A DNA stretch of 64,000 nucleotides from Bacteroides congonensis (GCF_900130125.1 NZ_FQXY01000011.1:496001-560000); one strand, 5' to 3'; shown: positions 32,979-42,378, numbered from the stretch's first letter. Notes: generated by a model from the sequence alone, not told the origin. Numbers and translations: made by a program.

Positions 32979-34595
32979 TTATTTGAGACTTAAAATCTCG
33001 CCTTTCGCATTGATTTCTTCGTATGTCTTTCCGTCTACGGTCAGGTTCTTGGCGTTCTTGACGTTCAGGATATTGTTGCCTTTGGAAGATTCTACATAAA
33101 CGTTCTCCAAAGTAACTCCGTCCACCTGGCTGATGACAACCCCATCCGTAGCTTCCGTCATCACGACGTTCTTGACTGTGATATCGCTAATCGGCATTTC
33201 CGGCAGGCCGTTGAAGAACATCGCACGTCCCGAACCTCTGCACACAATATTTGAAATATGGATATTGCGGAATGCCGGAGTTTCTTCCGTCACCGGCGGG
33301 ATGGCTGTTTTCATGCGGCTCAGCAAGTCTTCTTCCGATTCTTCTCCGGCACCTTTGCCGCCATAGAACAGGTCGAACAATAACGGTTCGTTCGGAATAT
33401 TAATCATGTTGATGTTGTTGATGTAGATATTTTCCACCACACCGCCACGTCCGCGGGTACTCTTGAAACGCAAGCCTACGTCAGTGCCCAGGAATGTACA
33501 ATCTTCTACATATATATTCTTCACACCGCCGGACATCTCGCTACCTACAACGAATCCGCCGTGTCCGTGCAATACGGTATTATTCTTCACAATCACATTC
33601 TGACAAGGTTCTCCGCGACGGCGACCGTCTTCGTCCTTACCGGATTTGATGCAGATGGCATCGTCTCCCGCATCAAACACACTGTTGATAATCAGCGCGT
33701 TCTTGCAAGATTCCAGATCGAGGGCATCTCCGTTTTGAGAATACCAGGGATTGATTACCATGATATTGTTTACTGTGAAATCCTCGCAGGACAGCGGATG
33801 CAGACACCAGCTCGGTGAATTTTTGAAAGTGACGCCTTCCAGTAATATCTTCTTGCTCTTGATGAAACTCAACAATACAGGGCGCAGCCACGGACGGATT
33901 TCGTTCCATTCTTCATCCGTATTGATACCTTCGGGCACATTGAAATCCTTACAAGCCATAGCGCCTTTCAGTGAGCCTGCCGTGGGATACCATATTTCTT
34001 GTTTCTCATCAAGGACACCGCCTGAATTGACCAGTTTTTTCCATTGCGAAGCAGTCAGTTTGCCTTTTTTAACCGGACGCCAGCAATCGCCGTTTCCGTC
34101 GAATGTGCCGTATCCTGTGATAGCGATATTCTCCGCGTCGCGTGCCGAAATAGGCGACTGGCAACGACGGGTTTCCAAGCCTTCAAAAGAAGTGGCGATG
34201 ATGGGATATGCTTCGAAATCTCCGGTAAAGAGTACCAGTGAATTTTGTTCCGTATAAAGATTTACATTACTCAGCAGCTCGATAGGGCCGGTCAGCCAGA
34301 TACCTTCCGGGATAATCACTTTGCCACCGCCATGTCGGTTCACGTCTTTGATGGCATCGTTGATAGCTTTCGTATTCAGGAACAGTCCGTCCCCCTTGGC
34401 TCCGAAATCTACAATGTTCACCTCGTAAGCAGGGAAAGCCGGTTGTTGTACTCTCGGCATTTCGAAAGGCAAGTTCTGATAAATGGCGTCGTTTATGGTG
34501 CTTCCGCTAACTGTCTTCTCGCCGGACTTGCATCCCGCGACGAACGGCAGGCAACATACGGCCATCCAGAGAAGTCTTTTTGTCAATGTGTTCAT
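32979..34595 (-). CDS. GH28-family polygalacturonase-like lipoprotein
   Basis: 538 residues. The N-terminus MNTLTKRLLWMAVCCLPFVAGC is a lipoprotein signal. The beta-helix has all GH28 elements: SQNGDALDLESC (NxD), DAGDDAICIKSG (the two Asp), LHGHGGFVVGSEMSGG (GHG with the His kept) and RFKSTRGRGG (RxK). It should hydrolyse alpha-1,4 bonds of galacturonan chains at the cell surface or in the periplasm. In contrast to the GH28 at 19843-21306 it keeps the standard GHG motif. A -7 box at 34804-34811 lies about 200 bases upstream, leaving an unusually long leader. Confidence 0.92.
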   Translation of the reverse strand: MNTLTKRLLWMAVCCLPFVAGCKSGEKTVSGSTINDAIYQNLPFEMPRVQQPAFPAYEVNIVDFGAKGDGLFLNTKAINDAIKDVNRHGGGKVIIPEGIWLTGPIELLSNVNLYTEQNSLVLFTGDFEAYPIIATSFEGLETRRCQSPISARDAENIAITGYGTFDGNGDCWRPVKKGKLTASQWKKLVNSGGVLDEKQEIWYPTAGSLKGAMACKDFNVPEGINTDEEWNEIRPWLRPVLLSFIKSKKILLEGVTFKNSPSWCLHPLSCEDFTVNNIMVINPWYSQNGDALDLESCKNALIINSVFDAGDDAICIKSGKDEDGRRRGEPCQNVIVKNNTVLHGHGGFVVGSEMSGGVKNIYVEDCTFLGTDVGLRFKSTRGRGGVVENIYINNINMINIPNEPLLFDLFYGGKGAGEESEEDLLSRMKTAIPPVTEETPAFRNIHISNIVCRGSGRAMFFNGLPEMPISDITVKNVVMTEATDGVVISQVDGVTLENVYVESSKGNNILNVKNAKNLTVDGKTYEEINAKGEILSLK

Positions 34596-34803
34596 TTGGT
34601 AATCTTATTTTCTATAGGGTTATACATCTGTTGTTTTCATTGGTATTCCATCGGATATTAATGAGGGTGTTTTTCATAATTCTTATGTCCTTCCGCAGGC
34701 TATCTGTCGCAGGCGGCCTGCTGGAGAGGAATAAGACGAATTCATGTTAACCTAATTCTAACCTTAAATAAATATTATGAAAAAACCTCTTAATTATCGA
34801 ATG

Positions 34804-34811
34804 CAAAGATA
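34804..34811 (-). promoter_or_regulatory. -7 element of the second GH28 gene
   Basis: TATCTTTG on the minus strand matches TAnnTTTG exactly. If used, it gives a leader of about 200 bases. Confidence 0.55.
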
Positions 34812-34917
34812 GGGGCGAACCCCCAAAGGGATGTGGACTAATTGATAGAATACGTGTATTTTTTGTCATTTCTGTCTATTATTTGCACACTTCTCATGAT
34901 TTTATGCGGAAAGATAC

Positions 34918-34925
34918 TATCTTTG
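34918..34925 (+). promoter_or_regulatory. -7 element of the fabI operon
   Basis: TATCTTTG matches the consensus; the ATG at 34950 follows about 18 bases after the expected transcription start. Confidence 0.65.
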
Positions 34926-34949
34926 CACAAAATTTAACTATTAAAAGAT

Positions 34950-35807
34950 ATGAGTTACAACTTGTTGAAAGGAAAAAGAGGTATTATCTTCGGTGCGTTG
35001 AATGACCAGTCCATTGCGTGGAAAGTGGCTGAACGTGCTGTAGAAGAAGGTGCGACTATTACATTATCAAATACTCCGATGGCTATCCGCATGGGTGAAG
35101 TCGATGCTCTGGCCGAAAAACTGAATTGCCAGATTATTCCGGCAGACGCTACCAGCGTAGAGGACTTGATGAATGTATTCAAAACCTCAATGGATATACT
35201 GGGCGGACAAATTGACTTTGTGCTCCACTCTATCGGTATGTCTCCCAACGTGCGCAAGAAACGTACTTACGATGACCTTGACTATGGAATGTTGGATAAG
35301 ACATTGGATATTTCGGCTGTTTCATTCCACAAAATGATTCAGTCTGCCAAGAAACTGAATGCTATCGCCGATTACGGTTCAATCGTTGCATTGAGCTATG
35401 TCGCTGCTCAACGTACTTTCTACGGCTACAACGATATGGCGGATGCGAAGGCATTGCTGGAATCTATTGCACGTAGCTTCGGTTATATCTACGGACGCGA
35501 ACGCAGCGTACGTGTGAACACTATTTCACAATCACCTACATTTACAACAGCCGGTTCGGGTGTGAAGGGGATGGACAAACTGTTCGACTTCTCCAACCGC
35601 ATGTCTCCGCTTGGAAACGCGACTGCCGACGAATGTGCCGATTATTGCATCGTGATGTTCTCCGACCTCACCCGCAAGGTGACCATGCAGAACCTCTTCC
35701 ATGACGGCGGATTCTCCAGTGTAGGTATGAGTCTTCGTGCCATGGCTACTTACGAGAAAGGACTCGATGAGTACATGGACGAAAATGGTAACATCATTTA
35801 CGGTTAA
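34950..35807 (+). CDS. fabI: Enoyl-[acyl-carrier-protein] reductase (NADH)
   Basis: 285 residues with the FabI features: GALNDQSIAWKVAE at the N-terminal nucleotide fold, HSIGMSP after strand 4, the catalytic pair Y-x6-K in GYNDMADAK, and SQSPTFTTAGSGV as the flexible substrate loop. The enzyme catalyses the last step of each fatty-acid elongation cycle in the cytoplasm. The length is about 20 residues longer than E. coli FabI, which is usual in Bacteroidetes. It is the first gene of a unit with gldB 6 bp downstream, an arrangement that I have seen in other Bacteroidales. Confidence 0.95.
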   Translation: MSYNLLKGKRGIIFGALNDQSIAWKVAERAVEEGATITLSNTPMAIRMGEVDALAEKLNCQIIPADATSVEDLMNVFKTSMDILGGQIDFVLHSIGMSPNVRKKRTYDDLDYGMLDKTLDISAVSFHKMIQSAKKLNAIADYGSIVALSYVAAQRTFYGYNDMADAKALLESIARSFGYIYGRERSVRVNTISQSPTFTTAGSGVKGMDKLFDFSNRMSPLGNATADECADYCIVMFSDLTRKVTMQNLFHDGGFSSVGMSLRAMATYEKGLDEYMDENGNIIYG

Positions 35808-35813
35808 TACAGT

Positions 35814-36821
35814 ATGAAACTACGGATTTCTCTTCTTATAATAGTAATAAGTATGCTTTTCGCCTCCTGTGGGTTAAGCACAGGAAATGGTACGGAGCAG
35901 AAGGAAGAGGAGATTTCTGTTCTAAGATACGATAAGCTGTTGGGCGAATATGTTCGCTCCAACAGCTTTTCTGCCATGCAGAAGTTGACGATGGATTATC
36001 GTATGCCGACAAAGATTCTGATTGAAGATGTGTTGGCCATCGGTACGGTGAAGGATGATACTATCTCCCAACGGCTGCAAAAATTCTATTCGGATACGAC
36101 ACTGGTTCGTTTGATGGGAGATGTGGAAGCTAAATTTCCCAATTTGGATGAAGTGGAAAAGGGGCTGACCAAGGGATTCAAGAAACTGAAGAAGGAAGTT
36201 CCCGATACGAAAGTGCCGTTTATCTACTCGCAGGTATCTGCGTTTAATGAGTCTATTATCCTGGTCGATTCCTTGCTCGGTATCAGCCTTGATAAATATA
36301 TGGGAGAGGATTATCCTCTTTACAAGCGTTTTTATTATGATTACCAATGCCGCTCGATGCGTCCTGAACGGATTGTGCCGGATTGTTTCGCTTTTTATCT
36401 CCTGAGCCGCTATGGTATGAACTACCACGAGGGGACTTGTCTTGTCGACCTGATGATGCACTCCGGCAAAATCAATTATGTGGTGCAGAACTTGTTAGGA
36501 TATAATAATATAGGTGAAGCGATGGGGTATTCGAAAGAAGAGAATGACTGGTGCAGGGAGAATGAACAGGCGATTTGGGATTATATCTGTTCCAATGACC
36601 ATTTGAACGCACGCGACCCGATGGTGTTTCGTTATTATATGAAACCTGCTCCGGCTGTTGAAATGTTAGGTAGCCAAGCTCCTGCATTGATAGGTACGTG
36701 GGTGGGCGCGAGAATCGTCGCTTCGTATATGAAAAAGCATAAGGATATGAAGCTGAAAGACCTTCTGGAATTTACCGACTACCATCAAATGCTGAGTGAA
36801 TCCAACTATTTGGCTTCCTGA
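35814..36821 (+). CDS. gldB: GldB-like lipoprotein
   Basis: 335 residues with lipobox ending ASC at about residue 19. The sequence VLRYDKLLGEYV, FPNLDEVEKGLTKGFKKLKK and PERIVPDCFAFYLLSRYG matches the gliding-motility-associated lipoprotein GldB family (DUF2268-related fold), including the usual length. Bacteroides does not glide; in non-gliding species the protein is kept beside housekeeping genes and its role is unclear. It starts 6 bp after fabI and is followed by the rsmI-like gene on the same strand, suggesting one message. The name rests on family similarity only. Confidence 0.85.
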   Translation: MKLRISLLIIVISMLFASCGLSTGNGTEQKEEEISVLRYDKLLGEYVRSNSFSAMQKLTMDYRMPTKILIEDVLAIGTVKDDTISQRLQKFYSDTTLVRLMGDVEAKFPNLDEVEKGLTKGFKKLKKEVPDTKVPFIYSQVSAFNESIILVDSLLGISLDKYMGEDYPLYKRFYYDYQCRSMRPERIVPDCFAFYLLSRYGMNYHEGTCLVDLMMHSGKINYVVQNLLGYNNIGEAMGYSKEENDWCRENEQAIWDYICSNDHLNARDPMVFRYYMKPAPAVEMLGSQAPALIGTWVGARIVASYMKKHKDMKLKDLLEFTDYHQMLSESNYLAS

Positions 36822-36913
36822 TTGATTACCCAATTCTTGATTTTTCATTAGCTTCGCTCAAAACCTTATTTGATTTTTAATATTAATGTATAGTCTTAAT
36901 TCTTCATTCTAAA

Positions 36914-37618
36914 GTGGAAACTGCCCTTTATTTGTTGCCCGTGACTTTGGGTGATACGCCTATCGAAAAGGTATTGCCTTCTTATAATAAGGAGATTATC
37001 TCCGGTATCCGTTATTTTATTGTCGAAGATGTCCGTTCGGCTCGCCGTTTTCTGAAGAAGGTGGACAGGGAGATTGATATTGACGCGTTGACGTTCTATC
37101 CGTTGAACAAGCATACTTCGCCTGAAGATATTTCCGGTTATCTGAAACCTTTGGTGAATGGTGCTTCTATGGGAGTCATATCCGAAGCGGGTTGTCCGGC
37201 CGTTGCCGATCCGGGCGCGGATGTGGTGGCTATTGCACAACGCAAAAAGCTGAAAGTAGTTCCGTTGGTCGGCCCTTCTTCTATTATTCTTTCCGTGATG
37301 GGTTCGGGCTTTAATGGCCAAAGCTTCGCGTTCCACGGTTATCTGCCGATTGAACCGGGAGAACGTGGCAAGAAATTAAAGGCATTGGAACAGCGTGTGT
37401 ATGCCGAGAATCAGACGCAACTCTTTATCGAGACACCTTACCGCAACCATAAAATGGTGGAAGATATCTTACAGAATTGCCGTCCGCAAACAAAGCTGTG
37501 CATTGCCGCCAATATCACTTGCGAAGGAGAATATATACAGACGCGCACGGTGAAAGACTGGAAAGGTCATGTGCCCGAGTTGTCTAAGATTCCTTGTATT
37601 TTTCTCTTATACAAATAA
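36914..37618 (+). CDS. rsmI: RsmI-like SAM-dependent methyltransferase (tetrapyrrole methylase fold)
   Basis: 234 residues starting at a GTG. The tetrapyrrole-methylase fold is clear: GVISEAGCPAVADPG is the SAM-loop of RsmI (16S rRNA 2'-O-methylation at C1402), and PLVGPSSIILSVMGSGFNG and FIETPYRNHKM are also diagnostic. The N-terminus LYLLPVTLGD replaces the usual LYLVATPIGN, and the protein is shorter than E. coli RsmI (about 286), lacking the C-terminal part; this short form is standard in Bacteroidetes. Its last 35 bp overlap the 3' end of a gene on the other strand. The target could differ from C1402 in this subfamily. Confidence 0.8.
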   Translation: METALYLLPVTLGDTPIEKVLPSYNKEIISGIRYFIVEDVRSARRFLKKVDREIDIDALTFYPLNKHTSPEDISGYLKPLVNGASMGVISEAGCPAVADPGADVVAIAQRKKLKVVPLVGPSSIILSVMGSGFNGQSFAFHGYLPIEPGERGKKLKALEQRVYAENQTQLFIETPYRNHKMVEDILQNCRPQTKLCIAANITCEGEYIQTRTVKDWKGHVPELSKIPCIFLLYK

Positions 37619-38702
37619 CATTTTTCAGATGTTCGTATTCGTCTTCAAAGCAACTGCTGAAGAAGCTTTTGCCTAAGTTTTCCTCTATCTGCTTGAAGCT
37701 CCATAGTTTGCTGTTCTTGAAACGGGGCGTACAGAGGACGGAATCGTCGTCCAGATCGACAATGAACAGATAGATAAGGCGGTTCGTCACTTCGTTTTCG
37801 AAGTGATAGGCGATGTTGAACTCCGGTTTTATATTTTCGACATGGGGGAGTGCGTTGTTCATCAGACGGGTAGCGCCTGCTGTCAGGGACTCTCCGTAGC
37901 GAAGATAGCATTCCATTGGAATATCCACCTTATTCTTGTCCAGGATGGCTGTTGACGGTCTGTCACAAAGGAATAACATTCCGTGTGTAGACACGGCAAT
38001 TCTTATCACCGGATTGATATAGGCATTCTTGTAATTGATTGCTTCGATGGCAGGTGTTTTTCCAATCACATCCCCTTTAGTATTGACGATGGGTACGTAT
38101 TCCGTATGGGACATCAGGTGGTTGAAAAAGTGGATGGCAATCTGATTGAACAAGATGCTCATGACAAAGACGGCAGGCGGCAGTATCTTGTAAAGGATAA
38201 GTACACTTGTCTTGCCTAACGGGTTTTGAAAAATGATGGTGACACTGATAATGATAAAATGCAATACACCGAAGATTAAAGCGATGCGTGCCGATACGAC
38301 GGCGGCTTCCGCTCCTTGCGCGTACAGGCGTTTGTTACAGGAACCTATCTGCTTCAGGAAGTGGTTGATAAACCTTTTCTTATGCATGTAAAGTATCAGC
38401 ATGGGAATGAGGATACTGACTTCCAATGTAAGGGGAAGTGCGCCAGCCGGAACATAATCACCGGGGATAAGTGCGGCTAAGGATAATAGTGCCAGCATAC
38501 CGGTCGCAATATATAGGATAAAGTTAGGAATTAGTATCCCCTTTCGTTGGTGGGAAAGATATATACCTACGATACCTATACCTGTACCGATATAAATGGC
38601 CGTGTCTTGCGTTATAAGTTCACACAATAAAATGGAAATAATAACGGGGATAAATCCCAGTGACATGTTGAATGCGGAAGAAAGTATTCCTTTATGATCC
38701 AT
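37584..38702 (-). CDS. Membrane protein with a C-terminal Nudix-like domain
   Basis: 372 residues. The first 200 contain six or so hydrophobic segments (FIPVIISILLCELI, LYIATGMLALLSLAALI, ALIFGVLHFIIISVTIIF, PAVFVMSILFNQIAI). The last 170 start with VNTKGDVIGKTPAIEAINY, which closely resembles the opening of IPP-isomerase-type Nudix proteins. Where the Nudix box should be, RYGESLTAGATRLMNNAL keeps GES but loses the REuxEExGU glutamates, so the domain is probably not catalytic and may only sense or bind. The gene is convergent with rsmI and overlaps it by 35 bp. No function is known. Confidence 0.75.
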   Translation of the reverse strand: MDHKGILSSAFNMSLGFIPVIISILLCELITQDTAIYIGTGIGIVGIYLSHQRKGILIPNFILYIATGMLALLSLAALIPGDYVPAGALPLTLEVSILIPMLILYMHKKRFINHFLKQIGSCNKRLYAQGAEAAVVSARIALIFGVLHFIIISVTIIFQNPLGKTSVLILYKILPPAVFVMSILFNQIAIHFFNHLMSHTEYVPIVNTKGDVIGKTPAIEAINYKNAYINPVIRIAVSTHGMLFLCDRPSTAILDKNKVDIPMECYLRYGESLTAGATRLMNNALPHVENIKPEFNIAYHFENEVTNRLIYLFIVDLDDDSVLCTPRFKNSKLWSFKQIEENLGKSFFSSCFEDEYEHLKNVICIREKYKES

Positions 38703-38764
38703 CTCTACTTTATGTTTATTTGTCGGTTCTACTTATAAAACAAATAGTGTCTGTGTTTTGTTTG

Positions 38765-39613
38765 CTAACGAATATGTTTCTCTGCATGGTAGGATGAGCG
38801 GACAAGGGGAGCGCTCTCTACGATGTTAAATCCTTTTTCTAAACCGATGGTCTTGTATTTTGTGAATTGTTGTGGAGTCACGTATTCCGCTACGGGATAA
38901 TGACGGTGACTGGGTTGCAGGTATTGTCCTATAGTAAGAATTTGGCAGCCGACTGCTAATAAATCATCCATCAACATTTCTACTTCTTCGGGAGTTTCTC
39001 CCAGCCCGACCATGATACCGCTTTTGGATTTGACTCCTTTGGATGAGATTCGTCCGATCACTTGTAAACTTGTGTCATAATTTGCTGCACTGCGTACCAG
39101 CGGACTGATACGGCGGACGGTTTCCATATTATGCGAGATGATGTCGGGGTAGGCTTCTATCACGAGGTCTACCAGTTCCATCCTGCCCTGAAAATCGGGT
39201 ATCAGTACTTCGATGGTAGTTTTGGGATTCAGCCGTTTGATTTCACGGATGGTACGTGCCCAATGTTCCGCTCCCAAATCGGGAAGGTCGTCCCGGTCTA
39301 CGGAAGTGATAACAGCATGGTCCAGCTTCATCAATGCAATGGATTCCGCTACATGGGCAGGTTCATTGATATCCAGTGGGTACGGGCGTCCGGTCTGCGT
39401 GTTGCAGAATTTGCAACTGCGGGTACAGATGTCACCGCCAATCATAAAGGTAGCAGTGCCTTTTCCCCAACATTCCCCCATATTAGGGCAACGCCCACTG
39501 CTGCATATGGTATGCAGGCAATGGGAGTCGACAATCCGTTTGGTTTCGGTGTATCGTTCGTTGGTACCGATATTGATTTTCAGCCATTCGGGCTTACGTA
39601 TTCTATCCGCCAT
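38765..39613 (-). CDS. lipA: Lipoyl synthase
   Basis: 282 residues. The family's first cysteine set is CSSGRCPNMGEC (C-x4-C-x5-C), holding the auxiliary FeS cluster that donates sulfur; the second is CTRSCKFC (C-x3-C-x2-C), the radical-SAM cluster. The C-terminal RSSYHAE is also conserved. The enzyme inserts two sulfur atoms into octanoyl groups on lipoate-dependent enzymes. Its ATG overlaps the stop codon of the dipeptidyl peptidase by one base (TAATG), so the two are translationally coupled. Confidence 0.96.
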   Translation of the reverse strand: MADRIRKPEWLKINIGTNERYTETKRIVDSHCLHTICSSGRCPNMGECWGKGTATFMIGGDICTRSCKFCNTQTGRPYPLDINEPAHVAESIALMKLDHAVITSVDRDDLPDLGAEHWARTIREIKRLNPKTTIEVLIPDFQGRMELVDLVIEAYPDIISHNMETVRRISPLVRSAANYDTSLQVIGRISSKGVKSKSGIMVGLGETPEEVEMLMDDLLAVGCQILTIGQYLQPSHRHYPVAEYVTPQQFTKYKTIGLEKGFNIVESAPLVRSSYHAEKHIR

Positions 39614-41823
39614 TACAAATTATTCAAGAAGAAGTTAGTCAAGCGTGTGTACAAGTGTTGACGGGTATTGCCACCGTATATTCCATGATTACGGTTGGTA
39701 TATACTTGCATATCGAATTGTTTTCCGAGTTGAACCAGGTGTTCGGCATACTCGGTACAGTTCTGGAAGTGTACATTATCATCTGCCATACCGTGTACGA
39801 GCAACAAGTTACCATGCAGTTTGTCGGCACGAGTGAAAGCGGATGATGCTTTGTAGCCTTCAGCGTTTTCTTTCGGAGTGCGCATGAAGCGTTCCGTATA
39901 AACCGTGTCGTAGAAACGCCAGTCGGTCGGTGCGGCAACGGCTACCCCTGCTTTGAATACGGGAGTTCCTTCACTCATACTCATTAGAGTCATGTATCCG
40001 CCGTAGCTCCATCCCCAAATGCCGATGCGGTCTTTGTCCACGTAAGGTTGTTTGCCGAGATAGAGAGCAGTTTCCACTTGGTCTTTGGCTTCTTTCACAC
40101 CGATTTTCAGATAGGTGCATTTTTCAAAGGCTTCTCCACGGCCGCCTGTTCCGCGACCATCCACGCATACAACGATGAATCCGCGGCTTGCCATATAGGT
40201 TTCCCAGCTAATGCCCCAGTTGTCCAATACTTGTTGGGAGCCCGGGCCGCTGTATTGATACATCAGCACCGGGTATTTCTTCGATGCGGAGAAATCTACG
40301 GGTTTCATCATCCATCCGTTCAAGGTTACACCGTCCGTAGTCTGGAAGGTGAAGAACTCTTTCTGCGGTACTGCATATCCTGATAAAGTCTCTTTCAGCT
40401 TGTCATTTGTAATCAATGTCTTGAGCGTTTTGCCCGAATTGTCGTTCAATGTCACCACCATCGGATTATTCAGGTTGGTGAACTTGTTCATATAATACTT
40501 CATTGATTTGCTGAAAAGCGGCGTGTTCGTTCCTGCCTGTTGAGAGAGTTTTATCTTTTTGCCTTTCTTGTCTGTCTTGTAGACAGCTTTGCGAAGCGGG
40601 CTTTCTTCATTACTGGTGTAGTAGAAAGAACCGTCTTCCTCGTCATATCCCAGGAAGTCTTTTACTTCGAACTTTCCGTTCGTCACCTTTTTTATAAGGT
40701 TACCCCCCATGCTATACCAGTAAAGGTGGCTGTAACCGTCGCGTTCACTGAGCAGGCTGAAGTATTCGGGGTAGAATTCGATATTATCGAAGGTGTTCTC
40801 TTTAATATAGTAAGGAGATTCGTCACGCAATACCAGTTTGCAAAGCGTGGAACGCGGGTCGGCAAAGTAAAGGTCGAAACGATCCTGATGACGGTTCAAC
40901 GTCATGATTGCCAGTTTGTTGGCATCTTTGGTAAAGCGGATGCGGGGGATATATCCGTCTGCATCCAACGGAAGTTTCATGGTGCGGGTGACGCGCGACT
41001 TAATATCATACGTGCGTACTTCTACTTTTGAGTTCGGGTAGCCGGCCTTCGGATACTTATACGTATATTCTCCCGGATAATCCTTGAGAGCATCTATGCG
41101 GGGAGCCTCTCCGGCAAATATCGGGAAAGAGTAGGAGGGGACTGCCGATTCATCGAAACGGATAAAGGCAATCTGTGTATTGTCAGCGCTGAACTCCAAA
41201 GCACGGTTGAAGCTGAATTCTTCTTCGTACACCCAGTCGGGGATACCGTTGATGATAGAGTTCTGTTTGCCGTCTTCGGTCACCTGGCTTTCACTGTTGC
41301 CATAGAGCAGCTTGACAAGGAAGATGTTATTGTCACGGACAAAAGCAATCATCGTGCCGTCCGGTGAAAAGACGGGGACCTGTTGAGGTCCGCCGTCAGA
41401 CAGCCGTTCAATAATGTTGTTTGTCGTAACGCCCTTATCATTTCGTTTCAAAGGGTAGATATAATGTACAGCTGTATATGAATGCCGGTAAATCGGATTT
41501 GTCTTGGTAGCAATCAGCAATTTTTGTCCGTCGGGTGAGAACTGGTAACTGTCGAAGTTCTTGAAGTCACATTCTCGTGCAGTGTTTACATCGAAAATAA
41601 CTTCTACCTTTTCGCCTGTCTTGAAAGAATATTTGATGATTTGCGTGCCTTCGGCGTTCATCTGCGTGTAGTGTTCACCGTCAGGCGTAGGGATGACCCC
41701 CTGGATGTTTTCCGGCCGGAAGCGTCCGGATGTGATGTCTTTTAAATCAAGAGCCTTTTGACCCTGTGCCATTCCGGTCAGGCAGATAAGGCAGAGTAAT
41801 AATGTGATGCTGATTTTTTTCAT
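39613..41823 (-). CDS. Dipeptidyl peptidase IV (S9 family)
   Basis: 736 residues with signal peptide (MKKISITLLLCLICLTGMAQG). The eight-bladed propeller includes DWVYEEEF, the Glu motif that binds the substrate N-terminus. The alpha/beta hydrolase domain has GWSYGGYM with the nucleophile Ser, and ADDNVHFQN and NRNHGIYG around the catalytic Asp and His. The enzyme removes X-Pro or X-Ala dipeptides in the periplasm or at the surface. Size and motifs equal the DPP IV of Porphyromonas and Bacteroides. A TACTTTTG box at 41875-41882 is its promoter; lipA follows with one base overlap. Confidence 0.93.
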   Translation of the reverse strand: MKKISITLLLCLICLTGMAQGQKALDLKDITSGRFRPENIQGVIPTPDGEHYTQMNAEGTQIIKYSFKTGEKVEVIFDVNTARECDFKNFDSYQFSPDGQKLLIATKTNPIYRHSYTAVHYIYPLKRNDKGVTTNNIIERLSDGGPQQVPVFSPDGTMIAFVRDNNIFLVKLLYGNSESQVTEDGKQNSIINGIPDWVYEEEFSFNRALEFSADNTQIAFIRFDESAVPSYSFPIFAGEAPRIDALKDYPGEYTYKYPKAGYPNSKVEVRTYDIKSRVTRTMKLPLDADGYIPRIRFTKDANKLAIMTLNRHQDRFDLYFADPRSTLCKLVLRDESPYYIKENTFDNIEFYPEYFSLLSERDGYSHLYWYSMGGNLIKKVTNGKFEVKDFLGYDEEDGSFYYTSNEESPLRKAVYKTDKKGKKIKLSQQAGTNTPLFSKSMKYYMNKFTNLNNPMVVTLNDNSGKTLKTLITNDKLKETLSGYAVPQKEFFTFQTTDGVTLNGWMMKPVDFSASKKYPVLMYQYSGPGSQQVLDNWGISWETYMASRGFIVVCVDGRGTGGRGEAFEKCTYLKIGVKEAKDQVETALYLGKQPYVDKDRIGIWGWSYGGYMTLMSMSEGTPVFKAGVAVAAPTDWRFYDTVYTERFMRTPKENAEGYKASSAFTRADKLHGNLLLVHGMADDNVHFQNCTEYAEHLVQLGKQFDMQVYTNRNHGIYGGNTRQHLYTRLTNFFLNNL

Positions 41824-41874
41824 CTGCTTTTATTATTGCTTTTATAATTCAGTTTTGGTTTTTATTCGTACTTG

Positions 41875-41882
41875 CAAAAGTA
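41875..41882 (-). promoter_or_regulatory. -7 element of the DPP IV-lipA unit
   Basis: TACTTTTG on the minus strand fits TAnnTTTG; the start codon at 41823 lies about 45 bases downstream of the expected start. Confidence 0.55.
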
Positions 41883-41956
41883 ACAATAAACTTAGATTCG
41901 ACAAAACATGATGGATTTTTATGCGGTTTTGATAAGGATTATTGGGTGAGATTCAA

Positions 41957-41964
41957 TATCTTTG
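41957..41964 (+). promoter_or_regulatory. -7 element of the small membrane protein gene
   Basis: TATCTTTG fits the consensus. It covers the region just after an ATG at 41946, which is therefore not the start; the ATG at 41991 is. Confidence 0.6.
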
Positions 41965-41990
41965 TGAAAAGGACTTTAAATATTACCACT

Positions 41991-42293
41991 ATGAATTCAA
42001 AAAGGAAAGACTTGCAGTATGCTTCTGTCTTCTTGTTGGCGGTGGCGTTGACCTTCCTGTTAGGGAAGGGTGATAACTTGTGGCTGGTGTCGTGGGGCGA
42101 CTTGATACCGGGTTTGTTTGTACTGTTCATTGCAGGCGATTGCCTGTATAGTTCCCTGCTGCGTATCAAGCGCGGCGAAGAGGAAGGTGGTGCGCGCTGG
42201 AGCACCTGCTTCACTTTTTTAGTGTTCAGCATTGTTTTTATGGGTGATTTATTCTTTATCGGCAACTTTATTGTAGATAAGCTGTGGGGATAA
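41991..42293 (+). CDS. Small three-helix membrane protein
   Basis: 100 residues from the ATG at 41991 (MNSKRKDLQYASVFLL), chosen because the -7 box at 41957-41964 excludes the upstream ATG. Three hydrophobic segments are visible: ASVFLLAVALTFLLG, IPGLFVLFIAGDCLYSSL and FLVFSIVFMGDLFFIG. No family is recognised. It lies between the divergent DPP IV gene and the BlaI-like gene, which has its own operator region 10 bp further on. Confidence 0.65.
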   Translation: MNSKRKDLQYASVFLLAVALTFLLGKGDNLWLVSWGDLIPGLFVLFIAGDCLYSSLLRIKRGEEEGGARWSTCFTFLVFSIVFMGDLFFIGNFIVDKLWG

Positions 42294-42303
42294 ACTAGAT
42301 GCT

Positions 42304-42342
42304 TTAGTTTACTTTAACTAGGAAAATTAGTTTGTGAACTAA
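42304..42342 (+). promoter_or_regulatory. Candidate BlaI-type operator: two dyads
   Basis: TAGTT-N6-AACTA (42305-42320) and TTAGTT-N4-AACTAA (42327-42342) are two inverted repeats with the same half-site, placed before the BlaI-like gene and just upstream of a TTATTTGCA -7-like box (42352-42360). Autoregulation by the BlaI-like repressor is the natural reading but is inferred. Confidence 0.6.
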
Positions 42343-42378
42343 AACTTTTCGTTATTTGCAGCAAACAATGTTGCAAGT

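Larger units (their letters stand above)
34596..34949. other. Divergent intergenic region with two promoters
   Basis: No reading frame of note. It holds the -7 boxes of the leftward GH28 gene (34804-34811) and of the rightward fabI gene (34918-34925). The stretch 34596-34797 would be transcribed as leader of the GH28 message; it has a small GC-rich hairpin around 34690-34725 and is otherwise A/T rich. Confidence 0.6.
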
